In this document: positions 35,701-47,155 of the stretch, piece by piece | Layout: each line of letters starts with the position of its first letter | Numbering within the stretch: the first letter of the stretch is position 1 | Source of the DNA: Allodiplogaster sudhausi | Taxonomy: Eukaryota > Nematoda > Chromadorea > Rhabditida > Diplogasteridae | Length of the DNA: 64,000 nt | Assembly (NCBI GenBank): GCA_945643635.1 | Contig: CALZFC010000067.1 | Location: 664,501-728,500, forward strand | Reading direction: 5' to 3' | Made by a program: the position numbers and the translations under genes | Notes under the pieces: model-generated | The model's database searches: none | What the model saw: only the letters and a program-made list of their open reading frames with translations | What the model was told of the DNA's origin: nothing

Positions 35701-36859
35701 CAAATAACGTCGAACTAATACATTGAACTGCAACAATTTCTTAGAGTTTTTCGCCAGTAGGGTTTCCTACCACACTTGCTCTGGTAGGAAGAAATTTTTA
35801 ATAAAATAAAACTTTTTTGTCGCCAGGGGTGCCACAAAAGAAGGAAAAAGAAGATTCAAGGTCTTTCGCTGTCACGCGGGATTTTTAGAAGAGAAAATGC
35901 AATATATGTAGAAAATATGTATGCCTGGCCTGGCTCCTCGGAGAAATACAAAGCCTTAACGCGTATTTCAACGCCAGGCTATGCACATAAATAAAGAATA
36001 AAATCCTCTGATAGAGGGAGAGGCCTCATAAAGTGGTCAATCCATGAAGAGAGACGACCAAGCGAGAGGAAGGGAAGAATAATAGCTACATCTCCGGTCA
36101 CATAACACAACTAAACTACAAAATATTAAAAGCGGAACTAAATTCATACACTCATAAAAATTCACAGAGAGAAAGAGAAAATTAAGAAGGATACGTGACA
36201 CTTTTTTTAAATCTATTTGATTTTTTTTATCTATTTGATTTTTTTTAGGACACTGTGGTAGGATCACTCTTAACCACATGCTTTCCTCGCCGTCCTTCGT
36301 TCACACGAAATAGCGCGAATTCAGCTGTGAATTTTTGGCTGTTTTAAAGAGAGCATAAATTTGAGAAAAGAGAAGGAATACCTCGGCTGAATGAATGGAC
36401 ACCAAATGGCCGCCGTAGCCAACGCACTCCGTTTTTGCGTTGTAAAACGTTCTTCCCTTTATTACGCCGAAGCAGCCACCGTTGATGACGAGTTCAAAGC
36501 CGGGCGGGCATGACGACAGAACGAATGCTGAATAGAGAGTGATGATTGCGACAATAAATATGAAGTCCTTGCATTCGCAGTACTTCTACGAGTTTGCGAT
36601 TTAAAGCGTTAATGCGCACATTATAGGATTGAATAATGATTTTGAATATATATATTCGTCTGTTCAAGGATTTTTGCATCATATCCTTCTAATTGAAGCA
36701 CCCCACGCACCCCCCCCCCCAACAGTGAGGACCAGAGGCATCATGTAGTAAAAAAAAGTAAGAAAATACAGATGTCAATGGAATAATGTGTCGGAGAGAA
36801 GAAAAAAGCAGCATACTTGGCACTGCTATGCAGAAAAGAAGTAGATTAGATTTGTCCAT
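29728..36859 (-). CDS. Secreted CTLD-CTLD-CUB lectin (intact, 409 aa, divergent)
   Basis: Twelve exons with consistent phases: 36817-36859, 36382-36527, 35598-35766, 35420-35527, 34711-34781, 34322-34396, 33973-34111, 33275-33391, 32304-32374, 32047-32130, 31912-31988 and 29728-29857. Signal peptide MDKSNLLLFCIAVP then TFVLSSC. First lectin domain: CPPGFELVINGGCFGVI, QFNVLVRRYLDSQGY, GLTCDPNRHLLDGTALNY, GCSNRTKCYLMI. Second: CGGNGYVESDDMNC, DYVDAQQQCLQEVGAHLASF, NDIVAQKAHALGLTRGIHIG, GKWVSNNC. CUB: VFSPSYPAPP, NTCCDKLEIFDG, ending RFDGPA. It is the most diverged copy. Introns are loaded: MITE in intron 4, hairpin array in intron 8, foldback transposon in intron 11. Exons 1-4 are repeated inverted at 47156-48618. 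Confidence 0.88.
30252..31780. mobile_element. 1.53 kb foldback transposon with TA target duplication
   Basis: Termini are AGTGGCGCTCATTAAAACTC and its inverted match (GAGTTTTTATGAGCGCCACT), flanked by TA at 30250-30251 and 31781-31782. The inverted repeats are very long, about 600 bp each (30252-30855 and 31180-31780), leaving about 325 bp unique in the middle. They include CTAGTTTTTATTGGATAGATG and TTGAATGATAGTTAA with complements. No transposase frame is present. The TA target suggests mobilisation by a Tc1/mariner-type enzyme. It sits in intron 11 of the intact gene. Confidence 0.88.
32491..32733. repeat. GC-rich array of short covarying hairpins
   Basis: Three ~60 bp units, each with hairpins A, B and C. 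A: GCGC-TGTT-GCGC (32551-32562 and 32609-32620), then GTGC-TTCT-GCAC (32672-32683). B: AGTCGGGG/CCCCGACT (32565-32584), GGTCCGGG/CCCTGACC with one mismatch (32623-32644), AGTCAGAGG/CCTCTGACT (32686-32707). C: CTCTGCT/AGCAGAG (32588-32606), CTCTGCCT/AGGCAGAG (32648-32668), then a decayed form. Two further hairpins precede the array: GACGC/GCGTC (32491-32505) and AGGAGC/GCTCCT (32513-32529). Stem changes are compensated on both arms. Composition is far more GC-rich than its surroundings. A plus-strand frame (32473-32835, 120 codons) is open through it but I recognise no protein. Confidence 0.85.
34817..35233. mobile_element. MITE, CCGTATTTTCTCTATTAG family, diverged
   Basis: Left end CCGTATCTTCTCTATTAG, right end CTAATAGAGAAAATACGG. 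It lies in intron 4 (between exons 5 and 4) of the intact 409 aa gene. The flanking target dinucleotide is no longer TA on both sides. Confidence 0.75.
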
Positions 36860-37936
36860 TCGGAAATGAAGTTGTACGTAACTTTATGCAGGTACTTCTC
36901 CTGAATTTAGAGGCTAACACAACCGAACACACGTTTTGAAGAAATTAAACAATCCATGAAAAGGTTCCGCGGTTATATTTCCAAGGTAGGTCAACATGCA
37001 ATCACCAATTAGAAAATTTCGCGCCTCAACATTTCTTTCTCCCCTCCTCAATCGCCCTTTAATATTCGACCGATATGTAGTATGTACATACCTAATGATA
37101 CGGGAAGCGAGCCTGAACTGTTGAGATCATTAAGCAACGAAACAACTTCAAAGGAAGCACAAGGAATGACAATATGCAATCACCAAATAGACATTTAGTT
37201 TTTATCTCGTTTCATCGTTTCTTTCTCTTCTCCTCCTCCTCCTTCACCCAATACAGCTCCATAAATCCATGATGACAAATGGAAGTGAGCCATAAACTGA
37301 GGAGTGGCCGTAGGGCGAGTCAGTTCAGGCTCGCTTCATGTATCAGGAGGTACATACTACAGTTGGGTGACTTCTATTTTTTTTATTTAAATAAGGCTTC
37401 TACATTCATTCGTCACATCTCTCTTACGTTCATATCTAACCTCGCTCCTTACGTTGCCCAACTAGTCACGTGACTTACACAACGATGACTCGCTTCCATT
37501 ATTTGCAGGCATTGAGGGTAATGTGAAATTCCAACGCTATGTGTATTTATGTACATATGTGCACACGAAGTTGGACATGGAGTCATAGACGCTAAGTGTC
37601 ATGTAGAAGAAGATATATCAGGTCAGAATATTATCACACCTATCTGTCCTCGAACTGCCTCTTTGCCCTTTATGAAAGTATGTACACCATCCTCAGCCCT
37701 ATATAAAGATCCCCTGGCCCTTTGATAAACATTGTCTTCTCGCGTCTCCACTTCTGTTCCTGTGTTCCCGCATTCCAGTGTTACCAATCATGTAACATAT
37801 GTACATAACTCTAGGGATAAGACCAAGCCCTATGGTCAGCAAACTTTTATTCTGAATAAAAGCTGCATACAGACTACATACATATGTATGTACATATGTT
37901 CATACACACATGCACTGCATGAATTTCAGCCGCTGT
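36860..37936. other. Intergenic region with promoter-like elements
   Basis: Upstream of the 409 aa gene. Decayed GATA blocks occur at about 37083-37105 (TAATGATACGGGAAGCGAGCC) and 37270-37292. A plus-facing block with GACTCGCTTCCATTATTTG (37485), CTATATAAAG (37700) and TTTGATAAACATTGTC (37720) matches 10165-10460. AATAAA for the 37937 gene is at 37846-37851, minus strand. No gene is visible. Confidence 0.5.
37846..37851 (-). terminator. Polyadenylation signal AATAAA
   Basis: About 85 bp beyond the stop codon at 37937 in the context CAGAATAAAAGTTTGC, mirrored at 46164-46169. Confidence 0.55.
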
Positions 37937-40555
37937 CTAAGCAGGTCCATGGAAAAGGATGCGGAAGCCGCGGACATTTCTTCCGTCCTCGACCGTCAGC
38001 GTGAGCTTCATGATATTCGATTGCGTTGTCGTGTACGAGGTGTCATTGAACATTTCACCAGTCAGTCTGAAAGTGCAATTATTAAGGTGGAATAATGCAT
38101 AAAGGAAAATATTGAACTGCCGATGAGAAAAATCTATATGTAGTAAGCAATGTTAGCTAAATTGTTCTATATAATATATGCGTTTAATTATCAAATGTAC
38201 ATTTATTATCACATAGATATGTATGTATGAAATGAAAGTGTCTTTACACGCACATAAATATCGACCAAAAAAAATCCGAATTCATACTAAATGTAGCGTT
38301 TCTTCAAGAACTCACGTAAACTTCGGTTGATCTTGAAATGGTCCATCAAAGATTTCCAGCTTGTCGCAGCAGGTGTTTAGCATGAGATCTTCTATGGTTA
38401 TCTGGAAAATGCACAGCAGGATTGGATAATAGATTCTTCTAATATAGGAAACTTCCTCCACAAATCCTCCAGAACTCATGTTGCACCAAGGAATCCATTA
38501 AGCCGTTGAATTGAAGTGATTTGAAAGAAGGAAAAAACATTTCACCTACCTTAACATTTTGACCTTCGGCAACCATTAAGAAGTACTCACAGGTGACCGG
38601 ACCAGGTGGGGCTGGATAAGATGGCGAAAAAACCGGAAATAACAAGCACTAGGTAGTTTTTCTCTCGTAAATACATACATACATTACTTATTTATTGTGT
38701 TTTACTTGAAAACACGAACGTACGGAAAGATCCGTTTTCTTCTATTTCTCGCAAGAGAATAGTTATGTTGCTTGCCAGGCAACATTAGAAATGTGGGGTT
38801 TGAGAAATAACCGGTTAGAATACAGTTTATTATTGACCAGGTGGGCGGTTTATTTTTATTAGTATTATTGTGAAGGAATTGTGCAGCGTATGCTGTTATG
38901 CTATTTTCTTATGCGATATATCACCATATACACGACCAAAATGATATTTTTTAAGTAAAAAAATAATTAAATGATAATGCTTCTGCTATACTAACCTGTG
39001 ACGCCTCGAAGAAGGTTTGCGGATCGGGACAAGTGGCGGGCGCCCGCGGTTTGCTTGGATCAAGAGCTAAGTTTCTACATTTTATACATATTCCTTTCTG
39101 CATTTTTTTTCTTCGATTATCAACCGTAATTTATTTGAATATGTATATATTTTATTCAATTTAATACTTTGTAGGCTAGATTGGTTTTCCTGACTGACCG
39201 TAAAACATCAGATGCCTGTCATTATATTTTTCTGTACCTGGCCGCGTGCAGGCGTACGGAAGGTAACTGCTCGCGCAGTTGTTGCTGACCCATTCTCCTA
39301 TATACGCACTCGTCTCCATCGCGGTGCAATGGCCAAAGGAGTCAAGAGGAAAGCCTATGATATTAAAGTGGCTAGCCAGGGCGAACAATATGTTGCTGTG
39401 GTTATAGAGAACAAATTTAAAGAAGCTGTCCTGAGACCTTAAAAAGGAAAAAAACCTTTAGCAAAGTTGGTGTAGTTGACCCGACTTTCGTCGGTCCATT
39501 CCAACTTGTGAGCGCTCGAGTTTGTCATGAGGCTGATGTGAATGCCGTGGGTGTGGTTAAGCGCGTGGGCTTTCCGTGCAACGAAGTCGTTCATCTATTA
39601 TAAAGAACGTCTTAGTATTCGAGTTTTTTTTAGTATTAGACGTTCTTATTATCAGTCTCACATCAGTATATACATCTATCTTATTGTTAGCAATAGAGTT
39701 TTGTTTAAGAGAACAACTTTCACCCCTTGGCTTTGAAAGGAAGCTAGATGAGCCCACCGGTCCTTGCGGCATTGCTGCTCAGCATCGTTCCAAGTTACCT
39801 GGCATGACGAGATATTTCCGCGTTAGCAATTGCGGTAACAAATCGGCTTACATGTGCACATATAGGCATCTACACAATTATGAACGAATATTTTCAGTCA
39901 TGCTCTTCAATTTAAATAAATATTATAAACGAATTTGTATGTTGATACATAACGTCTCATGTACATTGAACAATTACTCTATGAGTAATTTGTCTTGTTT
40001 CTCGAAATTTGGTTATAGGAAACCACAATTCTCTATGCGAGCTCTCTCTCGCTCCTTTTCTCTGTCTCTCTCATATTTTTGGATAGTTAAGAACAGATTA
40101 AATCTCTCCGCTATTCAAAGATTCATCTCAAATACCAGGTCTGAATGAAACTTGACGCAGCTTATATCGTCGCTCGCGACATATTCATAACCGCCACACA
40201 GAGAATCTATAAAGGAAATCTTTTATGTAGAAAAATTATTATCAGTTTTATAGAAGCAATACTATAGAATTAGGGTTGGCACAATCCGTGAAATTCCCAG
40301 GGGTGGCCGCATTTTTTTCTGGAATTAGGCAGAAAATTTTGGAATTGGGAAAGAAAAAATTAGTGAAAAAACGCAAGTTGTAAAATGTGCATGTCTTTAG
40401 AACGTAGGGTCTAAACAAGCATGCACACGGCTTAATTTGTTTGTACTTACCATTCATATGTGATACATGACAAATGGATTGGTAAGCCTCTGTCGTGGTC
40501 TCCGACCAATATCCATCAGCTTGCATGTAATAGCATTTGCTTTGACTGGAGCAGC
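37937..40555 (-). pseudogene. 5'-truncated CTLD-CTLD-CUB lectin (palindrome, left arm)
   Basis: Exons 4-12 are present and open: exon 4 (40448-40555, GCSSQSKCYYMQADGYW), exon 5 near 40138-40208, exon 6 near 39730-39805, exon 7 near 39458-39596, exon 8 near 39240-39356, linker near 39000-39070, and CUB exons near 38548-38631, 38318-38403 and 37937-38066. Exons 1-3 (signal peptide and first half of lectin domain 1) are absent: past about 40612 the sequence becomes unrelated repeat DNA. Exon 6 ends QSQG|GTGAAA, a GT donor at the position where all sisters have GC. Without a start or signal peptide it is probably non-functional unless another first exon is used. Confidence 0.82.
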
Positions 40556-40850
40556 CTGCAAAAAATACGCCGTGCTTTATCAATACGTTATATGACGCGA
40601 TTTGCGAGAGTTTCAAAATGGCCGGGGACCCCTCCAAAATTGACTGGTTTGGATTTTGTTCAAAAATTCCTTATAGGTGTTTTCTGCCGCGCCTTCATTC
40701 TATGGTAAAAGTTCCGGGAGCTGTGCGGGAACTCTCAGAATTCCCGCACCGGTCCCGAAAAGTTCCTGGAGAAAATCTTGCTTGAGTGGTGCGGGAAAGT
40801 TCCCGGAGAAAAAAAGAGTGCCATGCACACTAAAATTACACTCCTTTTAA

Positions 40851-41598
40851 GACAGCCTATCAGTAAGACGCGAGCATGGCTCAATACAGCACTGCCCTGA
40901 GGACTTTAGTTTGATTCGGTGAACGGAAATGACATATCTTATACAACTCGACGAGCTCTACAACATGGGCCGTATTTTAGATTTTTAAAAAATTTTCCGT
41001 TCGAGATACGCTACCGTATGTTTTATAACACTTTTACTCATAACTTTGTTCACATGTAGCTTTTCTTCATGATTAATACATCATTCGATAGCGCTTTAAA
41101 ACGGCTTCAATTTTATCTAGGGATCGATTTCATGAAATTGAATTTTCGTCCTAAAATACGGCCCCGAAAATTTTTATGACTAAAATTTTCTTTGAAAGTG
41201 ACTTATATAACGTGAAATTTTACGCACTTTCCGAATATCCATATTTCATTTTGTGCAAATGACCGTAATGTGGTTATTTTAGCCATAAAAATTTTCGGGG
41301 CCGTATTTTAGGACGAAAATTCAATTTCATTAAATCTATCCCTAGCTAAAATTGAAGCCCTTTAAAAGCGCTATCGAATGATGTATTAATCATGAAGAAT
41401 AACTACATGTGAACAAAGTTATGAGTAAAAGTATTATAAACATACGGTAGCGTATCTCGAACGGAAATTTTTTTTAAAATCTAAAATACGGCCCATTTTG
41501 TAGAGCTCGTAGAGTTGTATAATATATGTCATTTCCGTAACCGAATCAAACAAAAGTCCCCAGCGCAGGCCGTGCTCGCAAGTTACTGACAGGCTGTC
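40851..41598. mobile_element. Foldback element with TTAA flanks at the palindrome junction
   Basis: Ends are GACAGCCTATCAGTAAG and, complemented at the right, GACAGCCTGTCAGTAAC, each flanked by TTAA (40847-40850 and 41599-41602). The two halves are inverted copies of about 340 bp (for example CATACGGTAGCGTATCTCG at 41447 pairs with CGAGATACGCTACCGTATG at 41002). The left ~130 bp is also part of the palindrome arm and is repeated, inverted, at 43033-43165, so the palindrome breakpoint lies within this element. No coding frame. Confidence 0.82.
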
Positions 41599-41602
41599 TT
41601 AA

Positions 41603-42485
41603 ACGAAGATGTTTATTCGTATATTTTATTACTTTGATATACATTTTCATCTTAGAATTTCGTCGTAAGCTATTCTTCCTCCTGCACTGCAAAGAAGGTC
41701 AAACTTTCCATAGGAAAGAAAAGACTATTTTGACTTGTAACAATGACGACCTAATTTTTTTTTTTACATTTTTTGGCTCAAATTACATCGCATTTCTCCT
41801 GCTGTATTAATAATCATTTGACGGAGAACCGGATGAGTTCTCTAAAAATAAACGGAGAAAATATATAGTTCTTGAGAATGAACGAGTAACTTTTTCGTTG
41901 GAATTCACAGCTTTCTGGAAAGACTTAAGAAAGAAAGTTTGAAAGAAAAAAGCAAGGATGAAAGTAGGAAGCAAAGTAAGAAATAAGGAAAGAAAGGAAG
42001 AAAGAAAGACAGAAAGTAGGTAGGAATAGGTAAGTTAGAAAGTAAGTAATAAAGTTAAAAAGAAGGAAAGAATATATGAAAGTACAAATGAAATAAAGTT
42101 AAAAAGATATGTAGAATGAAAAAAAGAAAAAAAATAGTAAGAAAAAACTAAGCAGGAATGAGAGAAAGTAAGTGAGAAACAAACTAAGAAACAAACAAAG
42201 CAAGAAAGATGCCTAGAAAAAAATTCCCGGACCTAAACGCGACATGTGTTCGGGTGTCGGTGAGCGTTATTTCCCGGAAATTGCTTTGACTGCGAGAGAA
42301 AACTAAAGATAACCACGAACTGAGAGAGGCCAGACAAACCATATCTCGAGTAGGTTTGTCTGCGCCTCCACTTTTACACGCTATTTCTCACGATTTCAAA
42401 GATGCGGGATCTTTCCCGGAGCGCTAGGCGCATTTGAGCAAAATCAGTCCGGTATCTTTCCCGGAGCGGTCAAGAAAACCTCAGC
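41603..42485. other. Palindrome spacer with AG-rich tract
   Basis: Unique to the spacer except that 41866-42000 resembles 62060-62210 (TTCTTGAGAA, TCACAGCTTTCTGGAAAGAC, then AAGAAAGAAAG). From about 41930 to 42215 it is almost pure A/G with GAAAGAAAG and AAGTAAG units. No gene is visible. Confidence 0.6.
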
Positions 42486-42532
42486 CGCGCGATTAATCTT
42501 ACATTGAGTCAATGACATGTCGTCGACACACA

Positions 42533-42774
42533 GTCATGACCAATTATTATGTCATTGACACCGGTCAATGACAGAAAGCAAAACCGCCTATCTTAATACA
42601 CATGGGTCGCGACCTGTCCAGCATGTGTCACTGACACGGTCATGACCGAAGAGCAATAATTTGGTGGTCATGTCCACTCGGATGCCACCCATGGTCATGA
42701 CAAAAGCGAGATAGTACACATTAGTGAGAGATGCAGAGCGACACGCTCATGGATATGACCGTGGGTCATGACCT
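42533..42774. promoter_or_regulatory. Cluster of GGTCATGACC palindromes
   Basis: GTCATGAC at 42533-42540, GGTCATGACC at 42638-42647, GGTCATGAC at 42693-42701 and GGTCATGACCT at 42764-42774. Many half-sites lie between (TCAATGAC, GGTCATGTCC, ATATGACCG, GTCACTGAC). AGGTCATGACCT is the classical inverted-repeat-0 nuclear receptor element. The cluster is visible directly; receptor binding is inference. It lies in the spacer between two head-to-head gene copies. Confidence 0.5.
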
Positions 42775-43459
42775 AATTCATCATTTCAACTGAATGTATG
42801 ACCCAATGTTCATTTTTAAAAGCGCTTTGCGCGGGATGATTTTCATTTGTCAGCCAGCGAGCAGTCTTAAATCTTCTTAAGTGTTGTTGTTTTGCAATTT
42901 AATTTCTGTTATCACCGAGTTATTGTTACTTCATTTTAACAGGATCTCGTCGTCCGCACTCTCATGCGAGCAACAATCAAAATTGCTCTACGAAAGTCTG
43001 AATTGGCGCCCGCTGCCGCTGCCAAAAAATCGAGGTAAAATACGGCCCATGTTGTAGAGCTCGTCGAGTTGTATAAGATATGTCATTTCCGTTCACCGAA
43101 TCAAACTAAAGTCCTCAGGGCAGTGCTGTATTGAGCCATGCTCGCGTCTTACTGATAGGCTGTCTTAAAAGGAGTGTAATTTTAGTGTGCATGGCACTCT
43201 TTTTTTCTCCGGGAACTTTCCCGCACCACTCAAGCAAGATTTTCTCCAGGAACTTTTCGGGACCGGTGCGGGAATTCTGAGAGTTCCCGCACAGCTCCCG
43301 GAACTTTTACCATAGAATGAAGGCGCGGCAGAAAACACCTATAAGGAATTTTTGAACAAAATCCAAACCAGTCAATTTTGGAGGGGTCCCCGGCCATTTT
43401 GAAACTCTCGCAAATCGCGTCATATAACGTATTGATAAAGCACGGCGTATTTTTTGCAG

Positions 43460-46078
43460 GCTGCTCCAGTCAAAGCAAATGCTATTACATGCAAGCTGAT
43501 GGATATTGGTCGGAGACCACGACAGAGGCTTACCAATCCATTTGTCATGTATCACATATGAATGGTAAGTACAAACAAATTAAGCCGTGTGCATGCTTGT
43601 TTAGACCCTACGTTCTAAAGACATGCACATTTTACAACTTGCGTTTTTTCACTAATTTTTTCTTTCCCAATTCCAAAATTTTCTGCCTAATTCCAGAAAA
43701 AAATGCGGCCACCCCTGGGAATTTCACGGATTGTGCCAACCCTAATTCTATAGTATTGCTTCTATAAAACTGATAATAATTTTTCTACATAAAAGATTTC
43801 CTTTATAGATTCTCTGTGTGGCGGTTATGAATATGTCGCGAGCGACGATATAAGCTGCGTCAAGTTTCATTCAGACCTGGTATTTGAGATGAATCTTTGA
43901 ATAGCGGAGAGATTTAATCTGTTCTTAACTATCCAAAAATATGAGAGAGACAGAGAAAAGGAGCGAGAGAGAGCTCGCATAGAGAATTGTGGTTTCCTAT
44001 AACCAAATTTCGAGAAACAAGACAAATTACTCATAGAGTAATTGTTCAATGTACATGAGACGTTATGTATCAACATACAAATTCGTTTATAATATTTATT
44101 TAAATTGAAGAGCATGACTGAAAATATTCGTTCATAATTGTGTAGATGCCTATATGTGCACATGTAAGCCGATTTGTTACCGCAATTGCTAACGCGGAAA
44201 TATCTCGTCATGCCAGGTAACTTGGAACGATGCTGAGCAGCAATGCCGCAAGGACCGGTGGGCTCATCTAGCTTCCTTTCAAAGCCAAGGGGTGAAAGTT
44301 GTTCTCTTAAACAAAACTCTATTGCTAACAATAAGATAGATGTATATACTGATGTGAGACTGATAATAAGAACGTCTAATACTAAAAAAAACTCGAATAC
44401 TAAGACGTTCTTTATAATAGATGAACGACTTCGTTGCACGGAAAGCCCACGCGCTTAACCACACCCACGGCATTCACATCAGCCTCATGACAAACTCGAG
44501 CGCTCACAAGTTGGAATGGACCGACGAAAGTCGGGTCAACTACACCAACTTTGCTAAAGGTTTTTTTCCTTTTTAAGGTCTCAGGACAGCTTCTTTAAAT
44601 TTGTTCTCTATAACCACAGCAACATATTGTTCGCCCTGGCTAGCCACTTTAATATCATAGGCTTTCCTCTTGACTCCTTTGGCCATTGCACCGCGATGGA
44701 GACGAGTGCGTATATAGGAGAATGGGTCAGCAACAACTGCGCGAGCGGTCACCTTCCGTACGCCTGCACGCGGCCAGGTACAGAAAAATAGAATGACAGG
44801 CATCTGATGTTTTACGGTCAGTCAGGAAAACCAATCTAGCCTACAAAGTATTAAATTGAATAAAATATATACATATTCAAATAAATTACGGTTGATAATC
44901 GAAGAAAAAAAATGCAGAAAGGAATATGTATAAAATGTAGAAACTTAGCTCTTGATCCAAGCAAACCGCGGGCGCCCGCCACTTGTCCCGATCCGCAAAC
45001 CTTCTTCGAGGCGTCACAGGTTAGTATAGCAGAAGCATTATCATTTAATTATTTTTTTACTTAAAAAATATCATTTTGGTCGTGTATATGGTGATATATC
45101 ACATAAGAAAATAGCATAACAGCATACGCTGCACAATTCCTTCACAATAATACTAATAAAAATAAACCGCCCACCTGGTCAATAATAAACTGTATTCTAA
45201 CCGGTTATTTCTCAAACCCCACATTTCTAATGTTGCCTGGCAAGCAACATAACTATTCTCTTGCGAGAAATAGAAGAAAACGGATCTTTCCGTACGTTCG
45301 TGTTTTCAAGTAAAACACAATAAATAAGTAATGTATGTATGTATTTACGAGAGAAAAACTACCTAGTGCTTGTTATTTCCGGTTTTTTCGCCATCTTATC
45401 CAGCCCCACCTGGTCCGGTCACCTGTGAGTACTTCTTAATGGTTGCCGAAGGTCAAAATGTTAAGGTAGGTGAAATGTTTTTTCCTTCTTTCAAATCACT
45501 TCAATTCAACGGCTTAATGGATTCCTTGGTGCAACATGAGTTCTGGAGGATTTGTGGAGGAAGTTTCCTATATTAGAAGAATCTATTATCCAATCCTGCT
45601 GTGCATTTTCCAGATAACCATAGAAGATCTCATGCTAAACACCTGCTGCGACAAGCTGGAAATCTTTGATGGACCATTTCAAGATCAACCGAAGTTTACG
45701 TGAGTTCTTGAAGAAACGCTACATTTAGTATGAATTCGGATTTTTTTTGGTCGATATTTATGTGCGTGTAAAGACACTTTCATTTCATACATACATATCT
45801 ATGTGATAATAAATGTACATTTGATAATTAAACGCATATATTATATAGAACAATTTAGCTAACATTGCTTACTACATATAGATTTTTCTCATCGGCAGTT
45901 CAATATTTTCCTTTATGCATTATTCTACCTTAATAATTGCACTTTCAGACTGACTGGTGAAATGTTCAATGACACCTCGTACACGACAACGCAATCGAAT
46001 ATCATGAAGCTCACGCTGACGGTCGAGGACGGAAGAAATGTCCGCGGCTTCCGCATCCTTTTCCATGGACCTGCTTAG
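43460..46078 (+). pseudogene. 5'-truncated CTLD-CTLD-CUB lectin (palindrome, right arm)
   Basis: Mirror of 37937-40555 and likewise lacking exons 1-3. Exons 4-12 are open, ending FHGPA-stop at 46078. Exon 8 differs from the left copy by at least two substitutions (CASGHLPY here, CASSYLPY there). AATAAA follows at 46164-46169. Confidence 0.82.
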
Positions 46079-46163
46079 ACAGCGGCTGAAATTCATGCAG
46101 TGCATGTGTGTATGAACATATGTACATACATATGTATGTAGTCTGTATGCAGCTTTTATTCAG

Positions 46164-46169
46164 AATAAA
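46164..46169 (+). terminator. Polyadenylation signal AATAAA
   Basis: About 85 bp after the stop codon at 46078 on the plus strand; mirror of 37846-37851. Confidence 0.5.
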
Positions 46170-47155
46170 AGTTTGCTGACCATAGGGCTTGGTCTTATCC
46201 CTAGAGTTATGTACATATGTTACATGATTGGTAACACTGGAATGCGGGAACACAGGAACAGAAGTGGAGACGCGAGAAGACAATGTTTATCAAAGGGCCA
46301 GGGGATCTTTATATAGGGCTGAGGATGGTGTACATACTTTCATAAAGGGCAAAGAGGCAGTTCGAGGACAGATAGGTGTGATAATATTCTGACCTGATAT
46401 ATCTTCTTCTACATGACACTTAGCGTCTATGACTCCATGTCCAACTTCGTGTGCACATATGTACATAAATACACATAGCGTTGGAATTTCACATTACCCT
46501 CAATGCCTGCAAATAATGGAAGCGAGTCATCGTTGTGTAAGTCACGTGACTAGTTGGGCAACGTAAGGAGCGAGGTTAGATATGAACGTAAGAGAGATGT
46601 GACGAATGAATGTAGAAGCCTTATTTAAATAAAAAAAATAGAAGTCACCCAACTGTAGTATGTACCTCCTGATACATGAAGCGAGCCTGAACTGACTCGC
46701 CCTACGGCCACTCCTCAGTTTATGGCTCACTTCCATTTGTCATCATGGATTTATGGAGCTGTATTGGGTGAAGGAGGAGGAGGAGAAGAGAAAGAAACGA
46801 TGAAACGAGATAAAAACTAAATGTCTATTTGGTGATTGCATATTGTCATTCCTTGTGCTTCCTTTGAAGTTGTTTCGTTGCTTAATGATCTCAACAGTTC
46901 AGGCTCGCTTCCCGTATCATTAGGTATGTACATACTACATATCGGTCGAATATTAAAGGGCGATTGAGGAGGGGAGAAAGAAATGTTGAGGCGCGAAATT
47001 TTCTAATTGGTGATTGCATGTTGACCTACCTTGGAAATATAACCGCGGAACCTTTTCATGGATTGTTTAATTTCTTCAAAACGTGTGTTCGGTTGTGTTA
47101 GCCTCTAAATTCAGGAGAAGTACCTGCATAAAGTTACGTACAACTTCATTTCCGA
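46170..47155. other. Mirror of intergenic 36860-37850
   Basis: Same promoter-like elements as the left arm in reverse orientation. No gene is visible. Confidence 0.6.

Larger units (their letters stand above)
35290..40982. repeat. Left arm of large inverted repeat
   Basis: Positions p here correspond to 84015-p in 43033-48738 on the other strand. From about 36400 inward the arms are almost identical, with only scattered substitutions (for example near 36559, 36855, 38913, 39223 and 39255). From about 36370 outward to 35290 they are clearly diverged, with indels, but still homologous. The arm holds exons 1-4 of the 409 aa gene, its promoter region and the 5'-truncated gene at 37937-40555, and ends inside a TTAA-flanked element. 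Confidence 0.93.

Noticed and set aside
39576..40148. 190-codon open frame (and its mirror 43867-44439)
   Set aside because: It runs antisense across introns and exons 5-6 of the truncated lectin copies and has no motif. It is a shadow frame repeated only because the palindrome repeats it.
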